44,929 nucleotides of DNA from Deltaproteobacteria bacterium (GCA_020346465.1 CP070783.1:921944-966872); one strand, 5' to 3'. Positions 8,669 through 19,013 are shown, numbered from the stretch's first letter. Notes: a model not told the origin generated them from the letters alone. Numbers and translations are program-made.

Positions 8669-8851
8669 TCTCATGAATTCTTCTGCCGGAAAGATGTCTT
8701 GTCCCGTCCCGGTCCCATCCCCGGCGATCCGGCTTTCCGGGGGACGCGGGACACCCGTCGCCTTTCGTGAGCCAGACAAAGGGAACCCCTGGCTGCCACT
8801 TGCTCCGTCGTCGGCGGCCCGCGGAGGAATGGTCCGCCGCAGCCGGGCCCT

Positions 8852-9841
<990 letters not shown>

Positions 9842-9857
<16 letters not shown>

Positions 9858-10085
9858 TCCTTCTGCAGCGCTGCCGATGTCCGCTCCGGTGCCATCACCC
9901 TCGATGAAGGGAATGATCGGGTTGTCGGGCACATTCCGCGTCCTCTCCGGGCGGATAATGATCTTGCCCCCCTCTTCGGGCGGAACCAAATTCTTGAACA
10001 GCGCCTTTGCTCCCTCCTCAGGGAAGAAGATCGGGGATGAATTGGGACCGGTTGGAACGGAAAGCAGCCCCGCCAAACCATGCAT
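9842..10085 (-). pseudogene. icd: Remnant of NADP-isocitrate dehydrogenase gene
   Basis: A short leftward reading frame carries the unmistakable N-terminal signature of Icd, VPDNPIIPFIEGDGTG-ADI. Normal Icd proteins then continue for more than 350 residues. Here the frame leaves the family pattern right after ADI and stops at 9825. In the -1/+1 frame over the same bases, codons read ALQKDAAGK and stop at 9842, which looks like the natural end of an Icd protein. The simplest reading is a large internal deletion that joined the start of icd to its last codons out of frame. Position fits too: icd precedes mdh in Geobacter-type genomes. No ATG with a good ribosome-binding site precedes the conserved part (ATG at 10085 would lie at or before the transcription start). 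A chimeric assembly junction is an alternative. Confidence 0.65.
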
Positions 10086-10114
10086 ACCGTATACAAAGGG
10101 GAGTTGGATGTCAA
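10086..10114 (-). promoter_or_regulatory. Sigma70-type promoter upstream of icd remnant and mdh
   Basis: A perfect -35 box TTGACA (10114-10109) is followed after 17 bases by TACGGT (10091-10086), which keeps the key T1, A2 and T6 positions of the -10 box. A shifted TATACG with 15-base spacing is an alternative. It would start leftward transcription near 10079 and now drives mdh through the icd remnant. Confidence 0.6.
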
Positions 10115-10178
10115 GGAAAAACCGGAAGAAATGGCCCTCCTCCGGGGCTCTTCCTCCATCCCTGCAATGCGTTCCTTG

Positions 10179-11249
10179 TCATCTCCGTTGCGCCCCCTTC
10201 AGGGAGGCAAGGACGCCCGCGACGTCCACATTCTCCCCGACGAGGCTTACCCCGCGGTCGATCTTCACCCTTTCGCGGATCCGGAGCCGTCCGAGCAAAT
10301 GCTCGAACCGTTCGACCGTGGCCATCGTGTCCTCCTTGACGACCAAAACGGGAACCCCCAGTTCCCTGGCACGGTGCCGGACCCGTTCGTCCGGAGACAC
10401 CCCCCCGGTGAGGACGAGGCACCGCGTGTCCGTCTCCAGGGCGGCGTGCTGGATGTCGGCGCGCATCCCTCCCGTGACGACCGCCTTGCGCGGGATGCGC
10501 CGGAATACCCTCAGGGCACCTTCCACATCCATCGCCCCGACGCAGAACCGTTCGATCATCATGTCCAGGCCGCCTTCCCCCGACTCCACGGTCGCGGGGA
10601 GGCCTTCCGCGAGCGTCCCCACGCTGATGCTGTGCATGACGGGGTCGACGGGGATCACGCCGAACACCCGGATTCCCCTGGCCTCGAAATACCGCCTGAT
10701 GACATTCCTTGCGAACTTCTCCTGGGAAGGCGCGACGTGGTTGAGGACGGCGCCCAGGAGTCTCTCCCCGAGAATGCCGGCCGCCCAAAGGATCTGGTCC
10801 ATCGATTTCTCCCCCTCGAACCGGTCGACCAGCAGCACCCGGCAATCGAACGAGGAGATGATGTCCAGCGGGGAAAGACCGAGAAAAAAGCCGTCGCGAA
10901 GATTGGCGGCTCCCCCCAGAATCAGAATGTCCGAGCGGGAGGCCGCTTTTTCCACGGCGCCCCGCACCTGGTCCAGGAGACGGAGCGGCTTCCCGTGGTA
11001 GGCCGCCATCACCAGGTCCTGCGTGATCACCACCGGGCAAACGTCTTCGCGGGGGCTGGGCAACCCCATCTCCTTCGCGAGGAAGAGGGCGTCCCCGTCC
11101 ACGACCTTCCCCTCCTCCATCACCGGAATCTTCCCCAGCGGCTTGACATAGCCCACCGACACCCCGCCGGCCGCCCAGATCCGGGAAAGCCCGAGGGCAA
11201 GCAGCGTCTTCCCCGAGTAGCCGGATGTGGATGCGATATACAGGTTCAT
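10179..11249 (-). CDS. P-loop (BioD-like) plus DRTGG-domain protein
   Basis: This 356-residue protein starts with a dethiobiotin-synthetase-like P-loop ATPase domain (YIASTSGYSGKTLLALGL; P-loop GYSGKT) spanning about residues 1-210. A DRTGG domain follows near 215-325, with the typical VVTGGMRADIQHAAL and LVLTGGVSP blocks. The same two domains form the N-terminus of the long bacterial phosphotransacetylases, where they act as a regulatory or sensing part, but the catalytic acetyltransferase part is absent here. Its ATG overlaps the stop of the adjacent acyl-CoA synthetase gene (ATGA), so the two are translated together. That pairing suggests control or assistance of acetyl-CoA/acetate conversion; the biochemical role is unknown. 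Confidence 0.85.
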   Translation of the reverse strand: MNLYIASTSGYSGKTLLALGLSRIWAAGGVSVGYVKPLGKIPVMEEGKVVDGDALFLAKEMGLPSPREDVCPVVITQDLVMAAYHGKPLRLLDQVRGAVEKAASRSDILILGGAANLRDGFFLGLSPLDIISSFDCRVLLVDRFEGEKSMDQILWAAGILGERLLGAVLNHVAPSQEKFARNVIRRYFEARGIRVFGVIPVDPVMHSISVGTLAEGLPATVESGEGGLDMMIERFCVGAMDVEGALRVFRRIPRKAVVTGGMRADIQHAALETDTRCLVLTGGVSPDERVRHRARELGVPVLVVKEDTMATVERFEHLLGRLRIRERVKIDRGVSLVGENVDVAGVLASLKGAQRR

Positions 11250-13360
11250 CTCTCTCCCTCCCCGATGGCCATCCGGCAATCGATCGCCATGAGCCCCCTG
11301 CCCTTCGGCAGCACCATTACCGGGTTGATATCCAGCTCCAGGATCCCGGGGAAATCGAGGGAAAGCCTCGAGATGCTCAGGATCGCCTCGACGATCGCCT
11401 CCTCGTCTGCCGGGTCTCCTCCGCGGAACCCTGCGAGAAGCGGGTAGGCGCGGATTTCCCGGACCATCTCCCCGGCCTCCTCCCGGGAGACCGGCGCCAC
11501 GCGGAAGGTGACGTCCTGCAGGACCTCCACGTGGATCCCCCCGAGACCGAACATGAGGAGGGGGCCGAACTGGGGGTCCCGGCTCATGCCGAGGATCAGC
11601 TCTCTCCCCCCCGCCACCATCTCCTGCACGGAAACGCCCACAATGCAGGCAGCGGGCGACATCCTGCGGACGGAGGAGGTGATCTCCAGGAAAGCACGGG
11701 CAACATCCTCCGCCGAACGGAGGTTGAGCCGGACGCCTCCCACTTCCGTCTTGTGGAGAATCCCGGGGGAAACGATCTTCATCGCCACACTCCCCTCCAT
11801 TCCCTCGAAGGCCGCCACCGCCTCTTCGCTCGTCCGGGCAAGCGCATGGTTCGGGAAACGGAACCCGTACGATTCGAGCACCCCACGGCTCTCTTCCTCC
11901 CCGAGGGTTCTCCTTCCCCGGGAGAGCACATCGCGAAGGATTTCCGCGGCCGCAGGCAGCGGCGCTCTCGCGGGTTCTTCCCAGGGGGGGAGGCCCGCTT
12001 CCCGGATGCGCCGGTACGCGATCATCGCCCCGAGTGCCCGGACGGCCCGCTCAGGTCCCGAGTACTGGGGGATCCCCTCTTCCCCGAGGATGGCGCGGGC
12101 CGCCCGGACGGACTCTCCCCCCAGAAAGGAGGCCAGTACGGTCTTTCCCGACCCTGAGAGCGAAGAGACAACCACCCGCGCCGTTTCCTCGGGCTCGGTC
12201 ATCGCCTGGGGGGTAAGCAGCACAAGCACCGATCCCGTGGAGGGATCGTCCCGCACCGCCGCGAGAGCCTCCCGGTACCTGTCGGCCCGGGCATCGCCGA
12301 TGACGTCCACCGGATTCCCGAGGCTCGCCGTCGGCGGGAGCACCGCCCGCAGTCGTTCCCGGGAATCCGCGGAGATCTCGGCCAGGGGAATCCCGAGCCT
12401 CTCGGCGGCGTCTGCCGCCATGATGGCGGGTCCGCCCGCGTTGGTCACGATCAGCAGCCGGTCCTTTTCCGGCACCTGCTGCAGGGCGAACCCCAGGGCG
12501 AGGTCGCACAATTCCTCTACCGTTTCGGCGCGCAGCAGCCCCCCCTGGCGGAAGGCTGCCGAATACGCCCGTTCGAACCCTGCAAGGCTTCCCGTATGGG
12601 AGGAGGCGGCCCGCGCCCCCGCCGCCGTGGCCCCGGCCTTCACCAGAATGACGGGCTTCTTCGCGGTCACCTCCCTCGCCGCGCGGAGAAATCTTCGCCC
12701 TTCGTCGATGCTTTCGACGTACCCGAGGATGACGCGCGTCTCCGGATCGTCCGCAAGATACAGCATCATGTCCAGCTCCGAAATGTCCGCCTTGTTTCCC
12801 AGGCTGACGACCTTCGAAAAGCCGATTCCCGCGCTGACGGCCCAGTCCAGGACGCCCGTCAGCAGGGCCCCGGACTGCGAAAAGAAGGCGATCGAGCCCG
12901 GGGGGGGAGAGCCGACCGCGAAGGAGGCGTTCATCCTCGCATGGGTGTTGATGACTCCCAGGCAGTTCGGGCCGACCGCACGGATCGACGCCTTCGCGAG
13001 GGCCTCCCGGAGGTCCCTCTCGAGGTCCGCCCCCTCGCCCCCGATCTCCTTGAACCCGGCGGAGATCACGATCGCCGCCTTCATCCCCTTTCCCGCCAGG
13101 AGAGGGATCGCCTCGATGACCTGGCGCGGGGGGATCACGAATACCGCGAGATCCACGCCGCCGGGGAGCTCCCCGATGTCCCGGTGGAAGGTCCTCCCGA
13201 GCACCTCCCCGCCCGCCGGGTTCACGCCGTAGATCTCCCCCGGGAATCCCGAGCGGATCAGGTTGGTGAACACGCCGTGCCCCACCTTCCCCGGGTTCCG
13301 GGAAGCTCCAAGCACGACAATCGATTTCGGTTGAAACAATTCGGGTGGAAACACCATCAA
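11246..13360 (-). CDS. ADP-forming acetyl/acyl-CoA synthetase, fused alpha-beta
   Basis: The 704-residue enzyme converts acyl-CoA + ADP + Pi to acid + CoA + ATP, so it conserves energy from acetyl-CoA or similar thioesters; it may also run in the activating direction. Residues about 1-450 form the alpha part: CoA-binding Rossmann fold (GASRNPGKVG, 18-27), the PNCLGVINTH block near 131 and the phosphorylatable H255 in SHTGSLAG. Residues about 470-704 are the ATP-grasp beta part, with the second catalytic histidine H536 in ILHKTEVGGV and a C-terminal ELDINPV motif. Two adjacent ATGs start it; AAGGGG lies upstream. Related protein lysine acetyltransferases (Pat) add a GNAT domain, which is missing here. 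Natural substrate is not fixed by sequence. Confidence 0.92.
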   Translation of the reverse strand: MMVFPPELFQPKSIVVLGASRNPGKVGHGVFTNLIRSGFPGEIYGVNPAGGEVLGRTFHRDIGELPGGVDLAVFVIPPRQVIEAIPLLAGKGMKAAIVISAGFKEIGGEGADLERDLREALAKASIRAVGPNCLGVINTHARMNASFAVGSPPPGSIAFFSQSGALLTGVLDWAVSAGIGFSKVVSLGNKADISELDMMLYLADDPETRVILGYVESIDEGRRFLRAAREVTAKKPVILVKAGATAAGARAASSHTGSLAGFERAYSAAFRQGGLLRAETVEELCDLALGFALQQVPEKDRLLIVTNAGGPAIMAADAAERLGIPLAEISADSRERLRAVLPPTASLGNPVDVIGDARADRYREALAAVRDDPSTGSVLVLLTPQAMTEPEETARVVVSSLSGSGKTVLASFLGGESVRAARAILGEEGIPQYSGPERAVRALGAMIAYRRIREAGLPPWEEPARAPLPAAAEILRDVLSRGRRTLGEEESRGVLESYGFRFPNHALARTSEEAVAAFEGMEGSVAMKIVSPGILHKTEVGGVRLNLRSAEDVARAFLEITSSVRRMSPAACIVGVSVQEMVAGGRELILGMSRDPQFGPLLMFGLGGIHVEVLQDVTFRVAPVSREEAGEMVREIRAYPLLAGFRGGDPADEEAIVEAILSISRLSLDFPGILELDINPVMVLPKGRGLMAIDCRMAIGEGER

Positions 13361-13365
13361 ACCCC

Positions 13366-13393
13366 TTGAGTTTGCCGTCTGCTGTGGTATCGT
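13366..13393 (+). promoter_or_regulatory. Candidate promoter for the lipoprotein-pal pair
   Basis: TTGAGT (13366-13371), 16 bases, TATCGT (13388-13393), in the 102-base gap between divergent genes. Both boxes are close to sigma70 consensus. The leader would be about 65 bases before the ATG at 13463. Support is by pattern only. Confidence 0.4.
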
Positions 13394-13462
13394 GAACTTC
13401 CGAACAGGACCATTGTATTCCTGAAGTCCCCGTTTTCAAATCGGAAAGGAGGAAGGATCACA

Positions 13463-13750
13463 ATGAGACGACATTGGGCGTTGACTCTTGCCGTCACCCT
13501 CTCGGCAGCAATGGCCGCCGGATGTTCCTCGGCTGGCGCCATGAAGAACGCACGGGCCGCCTTGGACAACGCAAAGACGGCGGGCGTGCAGGAAAAAGCG
13601 CCGTACGAGTATTACATGGCGGAATCGTACTTCCGGCTCGCGGAGCACGAGGTGGCCGAGGGCGACCGGAAGGGCGCCATCGAGTTCGCGGAAAAATCCG
13701 AGCAATTTTCCGCCGACGCAGTGAAGAAGGCGGGGGGAGGGGCAAAATGA
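13463..13750 (+). CDS. Small DUF4398-like lipoprotein
   Basis: A 95-residue lipoprotein: positively charged start, hydrophobic core, and a lipobox AAGC that puts the lipidated Cys at residue 21. The mature part is mostly one or two amphipathic helices (about 27-90) rich in Ala, Glu and Lys, with the EYYMAESYFRLAEHEVAEGDRKG pattern spread over them. This matches the small DUF4398-type proteins often found next to OmpA-like genes. AAAGGAGG is a strong ribosome-binding site before the ATG. Its stop overlaps the pal start (ATGA), so the two are translated together and probably act together at the cell envelope. The molecular role is unknown. Confidence 0.8.
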   Translation: MRRHWALTLAVTLSAAMAAGCSSAGAMKNARAALDNAKTAGVQEKAPYEYYMAESYFRLAEHEVAEGDRKGAIEFAEKSEQFSADAVKKAGGGAK

Positions 13751-14484
13751 GGAACCGGAATCTCTTTCTCTTTGCGGTGCTCGTTCTTGCGGTCGCCTTC
13801 GCCGCCGGATGCGCCAAGCGGGGGATGACCAAGAGCGAACAGGACCGTGCCGACGCGATCGCGGCCAAGATCGCGAAGGCGGAAAAAATGGGGATCAAGG
13901 ATTGCTACCCGATGGAACTCGCGCAGGCGAAAACCACCCTCGACCATGCGATTCACGAGGGGAAGGAGTCGTACCGGGACCAGGCGGCCGAGAAGAAAGC
14001 CTACTTCGACGCGGCGGATAAGGCCGCAGACGACCTTCTCAACCTGATCGGCCCGTGCCTGGAGAAGATGGCGCCCAAGCCGACCGGGCCTCCGACGACC
14101 GGTGTCGCACCGCCGCCGCCTCCGCCTCCCCCGGCCGTTGCCGAGCCGGCCCCTGCGATGTTCGAGAACATCCACTTCGACTTCGACAAGTCGTTCATCC
14201 GGAATGACGCGAAGCCGACGTTGCAGTCGGTGGCGGACTATATGAAGAAGAATCCCGATGCGAAGCTTCAGATCGAGGGGCACTGCGACGAGCGGGGCAC
14301 CCCCGAGTACAATATCGCGCTCGGCCAGCGCCGGGCGGACTCGGCGATGAAATACCTCACGAATCTCGGGGTCGCCGGGGACCGGGTCTCCACGATCACT
14401 TACGGGGAGGAGAAGCCGGCGGATCCGGGACACAACGAGGCAGCGTGGGCGAAAAACCGCAGGGGGGTCTTCGTACTCCGCTAA
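13747..14484 (+). CDS. pal: Peptidoglycan-associated lipoprotein Pal with extra N-terminal helical domain
   Basis: The 245-residue outer-membrane lipoprotein anchors the membrane to peptidoglycan. The signal peptide ends in a lipobox (FAAGC, lipidated C22). Residues about 30-105 are a charged helical region like the small lipoprotein encoded just upstream, with two cysteines (KDCYP, GPCLE). A Pro/Ala linker with eight successive prolines follows (about 117-135). The C-terminal OmpA-like domain (about 137-245) has the diaminopimelate-binding features: HFDFDKSFIR, EGHCDERGTPEYNIALGQRRA and a terminal R-VFVLR. Classical Pal lacks the helical domain. tolB and tolA are not next to it; the gene is coupled only to the small lipoprotein. 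Confidence 0.9.
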   Translation: MRNRNLFLFAVLVLAVAFAAGCAKRGMTKSEQDRADAIAAKIAKAEKMGIKDCYPMELAQAKTTLDHAIHEGKESYRDQAAEKKAYFDAADKAADDLLNLIGPCLEKMAPKPTGPPTTGVAPPPPPPPPAVAEPAPAMFENIHFDFDKSFIRNDAKPTLQSVADYMKKNPDAKLQIEGHCDERGTPEYNIALGQRRADSAMKYLTNLGVAGDRVSTITYGEEKPADPGHNEAAWAKNRRGVFVLR

Positions 14485-14498
14485 ACCGGTAATGCGGC

Positions 14499-14527
14499 AC
14501 CCGGGGGGCCGTTCCGGCCCCCCGGGT
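14499..14527. terminator. Hairpin between convergent pal and aspS
   Basis: A perfect 12-bp stem (14499-14510 with 14516-14527) around a 5-base loop. On the plus strand it is followed by CAACTCTTTT; on the minus strand no T-tract follows. It abuts the aspS stop codon. It probably terminates pal and may protect both transcripts. Confidence 0.65.
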
Positions 14528-16317
14528 CAACTCTTTTCCGGCTTCGTCACACGGATGTGCAGTTCCCGCAGCTGCTTCGGGTCGACCGGAGACGGGGCGT
14601 CGGTCATCAGGCAGGTGGCCTTCTGGGTCTTCGGGAAGGCGATCACCTCCCGCAGGGATCTTGCCCCCGCGAGAATCATCGCGAGACGGTCCAGCCCGAA
14701 CGCGATCCCTCCGTGAGGCGGCGCTCCGTACTCCAGCGCTTCCAGGAGGAACCCGAACTTCCTGCCGGCCTCCTCCGGCCCGATGTCCAGCAGTTCGAAC
14801 ATCCGGGACTGCACATCCCGCCGGTGGATCCGGATGCTTCCGCCCCCGATCTCCGCGCCATTTAGCACCATGTCGTACGCCTTCGCGCGGACCTTCCCCG
14901 GATCGGTGTCCAGCAGGGGAAGGTCCTCGTCCAGAGGTGCCGTGAAGGGATGGTGCATCGCCGCGTACCGGCCCGCCTCCTTGTCCCACTCCAGCAGCGG
15001 GAAATCGGTCACCCAGAGGAATGCGTAGCGGGACCGGTCGATGAGGTCCGCCTTCTCCCCGAGGTGCAGCCGGAGACGCGCGAGGGAGTCGCAGACGACG
15101 GGAAGCTCGTCCGCCACGACCAGGACGAGATCGCCGGGCTTCGCACCGCTCTTGGCGAGAAGCGCCTCCATCTGGTCGCTCCGGAAATGCTTCGCGATCG
15201 GCGACGCGAGGCCCGTCGCGGACACCTTCCACCAGGAGAGCCCGCGCGCACCTCCGATCTTCGCCACCTCTTCCAGAGCGGCCAGTTCGGTCCTGCTGGC
15301 CTCCCCGAATCCCGGTGCGGTGATCCCCCGGATCACGCCCCCTTTCCCCGCGATGTCGGCGAACACCCGGAACCCGGTGTCCCCAAGCTCCCTCGTGTAA
15401 TCGACGATCTCCAGCCCGAAACGGATGTCGGGCTTGTCGTCGCCGAACCGGTCCATCGATTCCCGGTAGCTGATCCGGGGAAAGGGGCGCGGGATCTCGA
15501 CCCCGATCACGTCCCGGAACACCCGAACCATCAGGCCTTCCATCATCCGGAAGATATCCTCCCGGTCGATGAAGGACATCTCGACGTCGATCTGGGTGAA
15601 CTCGGGCTGCCTGTCGGCGCGGAGGTCCTCGTCACGGAAACATTTCACGATCTGGGCGTAGCGGTCGTACCCCGCGATCATCAGGATCTGCTTGAAGAGC
15701 TGGGGGGATTGCGGAAGCGCGAAGAACGCCCCCGGCGATACCCGCGAGGGCACCAGGTAGTCCCGGGCCCCTTCCGGGGTGCTCTTGGTGAGGACGGGCG
15801 TCTCGACCTCGATGAACCCGTTCTCGAAGAGGTAGTCGCGCGTGGACCGGGCGAGGAGGGACCGCTGGTGGAAGGCCTTCTGGACCGAGGGGCGGCGCAG
15901 GTCGAGGTACCGGTACTTGAGGCGGACGCTTTCCGCGACGTCGGTGTCGTCCTCGAGGGCAAACGGTATGGGCTTCGATTCGTTGAGGATCGCCACGGAG
16001 GAGGCGGCCACTTCGATCGCTCCGGTGGGCAGGTTCCGGTTTTCCGTCCCCTCGGGGCGCCTGCGCACCGTGCCCCGCACCGACAGGACGTACTCGGCGC
16101 GGAGAAGGTCGGCTTTGGCGTGCGCTTCGGGGACGGAGTCAGGGGACAGGACGACCTGGGCGATCCCTTCCCTGTCCCGCAGGTCCACGAACACCAGCCC
16201 CCCGTGGTCTCTTCGCCGGTGAACCCAGCCGCACAGGACGACCTCCTGACCGATATGCTCCGGGCGAAGCTGCCCGCAATAGAACGTCCGCTTGTGCTCA
16301 GGCAGAAAAGCGTCCAC
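14527..16317 (-). CDS. aspS: Aspartyl-tRNA synthetase
   Basis: The 596-residue bacterial-type class II synthetase charges tRNA-Asp. It has an N-terminal OB-fold anticodon-binding domain (about 1-110; [19 protein letters not shown]), a class II catalytic core with motif 2 ([19 protein letters not shown] near 225) and motif 3 ([17 protein letters not shown] near 550), and the bacterial GAD insert between them. The start codon is GTG, with GGGAGGAA upstream inside the end of hisS; the frame has no better ATG nearby. It begins two bases after the hisS stop. Whether it also charges tRNA-Asn (non-discriminating form) cannot be settled here. It is the last gene of the long leftward block. Confidence 0.96.
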   Translation of the reverse strand: MDAFLPEHKRTFYCGQLRPEHIGQEVVLCGWVHRRRDHGGLVFVDLRDREGIAQVVLSPDSVPEAHAKADLLRAEYVLSVRGTVRRRPEGTENRNLPTGAIEVAASSVAILNESKPIPFALEDDTDVAESVRLKYRYLDLRRPSVQKAFHQRSLLARSTRDYLFENGFIEVETPVLTKSTPEGARDYLVPSRVSPGAFFALPQSPQLFKQILMIAGYDRYAQIVKCFRDEDLRADRQPEFTQIDVEMSFIDREDIFRMMEGLMVRVFRDVIGVEIPRPFPRISYRESMDRFGDDKPDIRFGLEIVDYTRELGDTGFRVFADIAGKGGVIRGITAPGFGEASRTELAALEEVAKIGGARGLSWWKVSATGLASPIAKHFRSDQMEALLAKSGAKPGDLVLVVADELPVVCDSLARLRLHLGEKADLIDRSRYAFLWVTDFPLLEWDKEAGRYAAMHHPFTAPLDEDLPLLDTDPGKVRAKAYDMVLNGAEIGGGSIRIHRRDVQSRMFELLDIGPEEAGRKFGFLLEALEYGAPPHGGIAFGLDRLAMILAGARSLREVIAFPKTQKATCLMTDAPSPVDPKQLRELHIRVTKPEKS

Positions 16318-16319
16318 CT

Positions 16320-17588
16320 CTATTCCTCCCGGGTGTCATCCCGGCGGGTCAACCGCCGGATCGCCTCGTCCTTCGAAAGCTCCTCCTGCACCCCCGCCGC
16401 CATGTCCCGGAACGTGACCCCCCCGCGCCCGGCCTCCTCCTCCCCGAACACCACGACGAAGCGGGCCCCCGCCCTGCCCGCTCGCCGAAACTGGCCCTTG
16501 ACGCTGCGCCCGTCGTAGTCGACCTCGGTCCGGATCCCCATGCCGATCAACGTCATCTTCCAGCGGAACGCCTCGGGAAGGAACCGGCTGCCGGCGGTGA
16601 CCAGGAAGACGTCCGGTGCGGGGGCCCGGTACTCCTCCTCCCCCAGGAGCATCAGGAAGCGCTCGACTCCGATGGCGAAACCGATCGCGGGGATCCTTTC
16701 CCGGCCTCCCAGGATCTCCGCAAGTCCGTCGTACCGCCCCCCCGCCGCAACGGTATTCTGCGCCCCCATGCCGGGGATGACGAACTCGAAGGCGGTCCTG
16801 CGGTAGTAGTCCAGTCCACGGACCATGCGCGGGTTCCGGGTGAACGGGATTCCCGAATCGCGCAACACCCCTTCCACGGACTCGAAGTGCGCGCGGCAGG
16901 GGTCGCAGAGCGAATCGAGCGCGGACGGGGCGTCGGCAGTGGCGCGCATGCACCCTTCCGCCTTGCAATCCAGCACGCGGAGGGGATTCCGTTCGCGCCG
17001 ACGGCGGCAGTCGTCGCACAGCCTGTCCTCCCGGGAGGACAGGAAATCGGACAGTTTCCGGTGGTAGGCGGGGCGGCAGGCGGGGTCCCCCAGGGAGTTG
17101 ATCTCGAGGAAAACCCCCGAAAGCCCCGTCTCCTTCAGAAAGCCGTGAAGGAACGTCAGGATCTCCGCGTCGGCGAAGGGAGAATCGGTGCCGAACAACT
17201 CCGCTCCGAACTGGTGGAACTGGCGGAGCCGGCCCTTCTGGGGCCTCTCGTGGCGGAACATCGGCCCCACGTAGAACAACCGGACGGGCCACTCTCCCAG
17301 GGCGGCCCGATTGGCCTGCAACGCCCTCACCACGGGCGCTGTCCCTTCCGGCCGCATCGTGAGGCTTTCGCCGGAGCGGTCGGAGAAGGTGTACATCTCC
17401 TTTTCCACGATGTCGGTCGTTTCCCCGACCGAGCGCGCGAAGAGTTCGGTCTTCTCGAGGACGGGAGTCCGGATCTCGGAGAACCCGAACCGGGTCGCGT
17501 GCTCGCGGAACGCCGTCTCCAGAGCGGCCCACCTGGCGGACGTCGGGGGGAGGATGTCCTTCATCCCCCGTACGGAAGGGATGGTCAT
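16320..17588 (-). CDS. hisS: Histidyl-tRNA synthetase
   Basis: The 422-residue class II enzyme charges tRNA-His. Visible signatures are the N-terminal RGMKDILPP, motif 2 ([20 protein letters not shown] near 110-128), the HisRS-specific [13 protein letters not shown] near 263 and motif 3 ([15 protein letters not shown] near 310). An insert between motif 2 and the histidine motif carries paired cysteines (LCDDC, DCKAEGC, LCDPC) that look like a metal-binding knuckle, found in several bacterial HisRS. The C-terminal anticodon-binding domain covers about 330-415. Its ATG overlaps the stop of the upstream GGDEF gene (ATGA). Normal family length. Confidence 0.96.
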   Translation of the reverse strand: MTIPSVRGMKDILPPTSARWAALETAFREHATRFGFSEIRTPVLEKTELFARSVGETTDIVEKEMYTFSDRSGESLTMRPEGTAPVVRALQANRAALGEWPVRLFYVGPMFRHERPQKGRLRQFHQFGAELFGTDSPFADAEILTFLHGFLKETGLSGVFLEINSLGDPACRPAYHRKLSDFLSSREDRLCDDCRRRRERNPLRVLDCKAEGCMRATADAPSALDSLCDPCRAHFESVEGVLRDSGIPFTRNPRMVRGLDYYRRTAFEFVIPGMGAQNTVAAGGRYDGLAEILGGRERIPAIGFAIGVERFLMLLGEEEYRAPAPDVFLVTAGSRFLPEAFRWKMTLIGMGIRTEVDYDGRSVKGQFRRAGRAGARFVVVFGEEEAGRGGVTFRDMAAGVQEELSKDEAIRRLTRRDDTREE

Positions 17589-18976
17589 GGGACTTTTTGT
17601 GCGTCAGCGAGGTAGACGACGTTCCGGGTGGAGTCTTTCCCCCTGTACATCGCCTTGTCGGCCAGATTCAGCAGATGCTGCTTCGACGTGGCGTGATCGG
17701 GGAAGGCCGCGATCCCGATGGAGATCGTCAGTCGGATCTCGAGTCCCTTCTCCTGGCCGAACGGTTTCTCCTCGATCATCCTCCGCATCCGCTCCGCCAC
17801 CAGAATCGCCTCTTCGGCCCTCGTCTCCACGAGGAGCACCACGAACTCGTCCCCTCCGTACCGGACCACGGTGTCGGTCTCGCGGACGCAGGACCGCAGC
17901 ACGTTGCCCGCCTCCACCAGCACCCTCGTGCCGACAAGGTGCCCGTGCGTGTCGTTGACGCGCTTGAAGAAGTCAAGGTCCATGAACAGGACCGAGAAGA
18001 AGTTTCTGTACCGCTCCGACCGTTTCAGCTCCCGGTCGAGCACCACGTTGAGGTACCGGCTGTTGTACAGCTTCGTGAGGTCGTCGATATAGATCAGGTG
18101 CTGCGTATGAATTCCGCGTTCGGCGTTGAGGAGCGCGAACCGGACCTGGCGGTGGAAGAAGTTGAGGAGCGTGCTCCCGAGCACGTCCGCGCCGGGGACT
18201 CCTCGCAGGGCAAGAACGGCGAACATGCTCGACCCCGGGGAAAGATCGAACCGGAGGGTGAAGAACGTCCGGTTCTCCCCGAGCATCGCCTCGTCCTCCG
18301 GGGTGAGGCTCGCCACGCTCTCGGTGGGGAACACGGCGGGCACGGGCGAAGAGAGTTTCGTGATCCCCGCGCCGAACCGGAGGAGAAAGACTCCCGCCAT
18401 CGAGTCGTCGGGGAACCCCGCCGTCGCCAGGACGGCGAACCCGGTCCCTCTCCCCTCCTGCTCGCGGAACAGGATCCCGAACGAGGCTCCGAGAGACTCC
18501 TTGAACATCTCGATCACGGTGTAGCCGAGCAGGTCCAGATCGGTCGTCGTGATCACGGGAAAACAGTAGTCGAACAGCTCTTCGAGCGACATTTTCCGGA
18601 GCAGCCCGTGCCCGAGAAAAAGGTACTTTTCCAGGGACGGGAGAAGCTCCCTTCCCAGATTCTCCTCGAAGATGATCTCCGACGCGCCCCCCCGCAACCC
18701 CCCCAGAACGGAAGGGCCTCCCTTCTTCGGGAGGATCAGGATCACGGGGGTCTTGGGGGCGAGGGAAAGGATGTCCCTGATGAACGCCTCCGCGGTTTGC
18801 GCCTTTCGGAATTTCCGGGCGACAATGACGGAGAAGTTCTCCTTGGAGAGGGCGGACACGCCCTTTTCCCAGTCCTCGTGGACCGTGATGTGGACGCCGG
18901 CCAGGGAGGGTTCCCGGACTATGCGGTCGATCGGCGCCGGATCGGATGAGAGGATCAGGACTCGCTGCTTCGCCAT
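17585..18976 (-). CDS. Diguanylate cyclase with pseudo-receiver N-terminus
   Basis: A 463-residue predicted cytoplasmic c-di-GMP synthase. Residues about 1-120 have the size and strand pattern of a response-regulator receiver, but I see no phosphorylatable Asp at the expected strand end (VIVARK), so it is probably a pseudo-receiver. About 125-290 resembles a GAF-like sensor fold. The C-terminal GGDEF domain (about 300-463) is intact: signature GGDEF at 374-378 in RYGGDEFVVLL, preceded five residues earlier by RETD (365-368), the RxxD inhibitory I-site. It should therefore make c-di-GMP and be feedback-inhibited. Its stop overlaps the hisS start, an unusual coupling of a second-messenger enzyme with a tRNA synthetase. 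No clear ribosome-binding site precedes its ATG. Confidence 0.9.
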   Translation of the reverse strand: MAKQRVLILSSDPAPIDRIVREPSLAGVHITVHEDWEKGVSALSKENFSVIVARKFRKAQTAEAFIRDILSLAPKTPVILILPKKGGPSVLGGLRGGASEIIFEENLGRELLPSLEKYLFLGHGLLRKMSLEELFDYCFPVITTTDLDLLGYTVIEMFKESLGASFGILFREQEGRGTGFAVLATAGFPDDSMAGVFLLRFGAGITKLSSPVPAVFPTESVASLTPEDEAMLGENRTFFTLRFDLSPGSSMFAVLALRGVPGADVLGSTLLNFFHRQVRFALLNAERGIHTQHLIYIDDLTKLYNSRYLNVVLDRELKRSERYRNFFSVLFMDLDFFKRVNDTHGHLVGTRVLVEAGNVLRSCVRETDTVVRYGGDEFVVLLVETRAEEAILVAERMRRMIEEKPFGQEKGLEIRLTISIGIAAFPDHATSKQHLLNLADKAMYRGKDSTRNVVYLADAQKVP

Positions 18977-19013
18977 TTCATATGCCGGAAAAATTCATGC
19001 GACTGCCTTCCTT

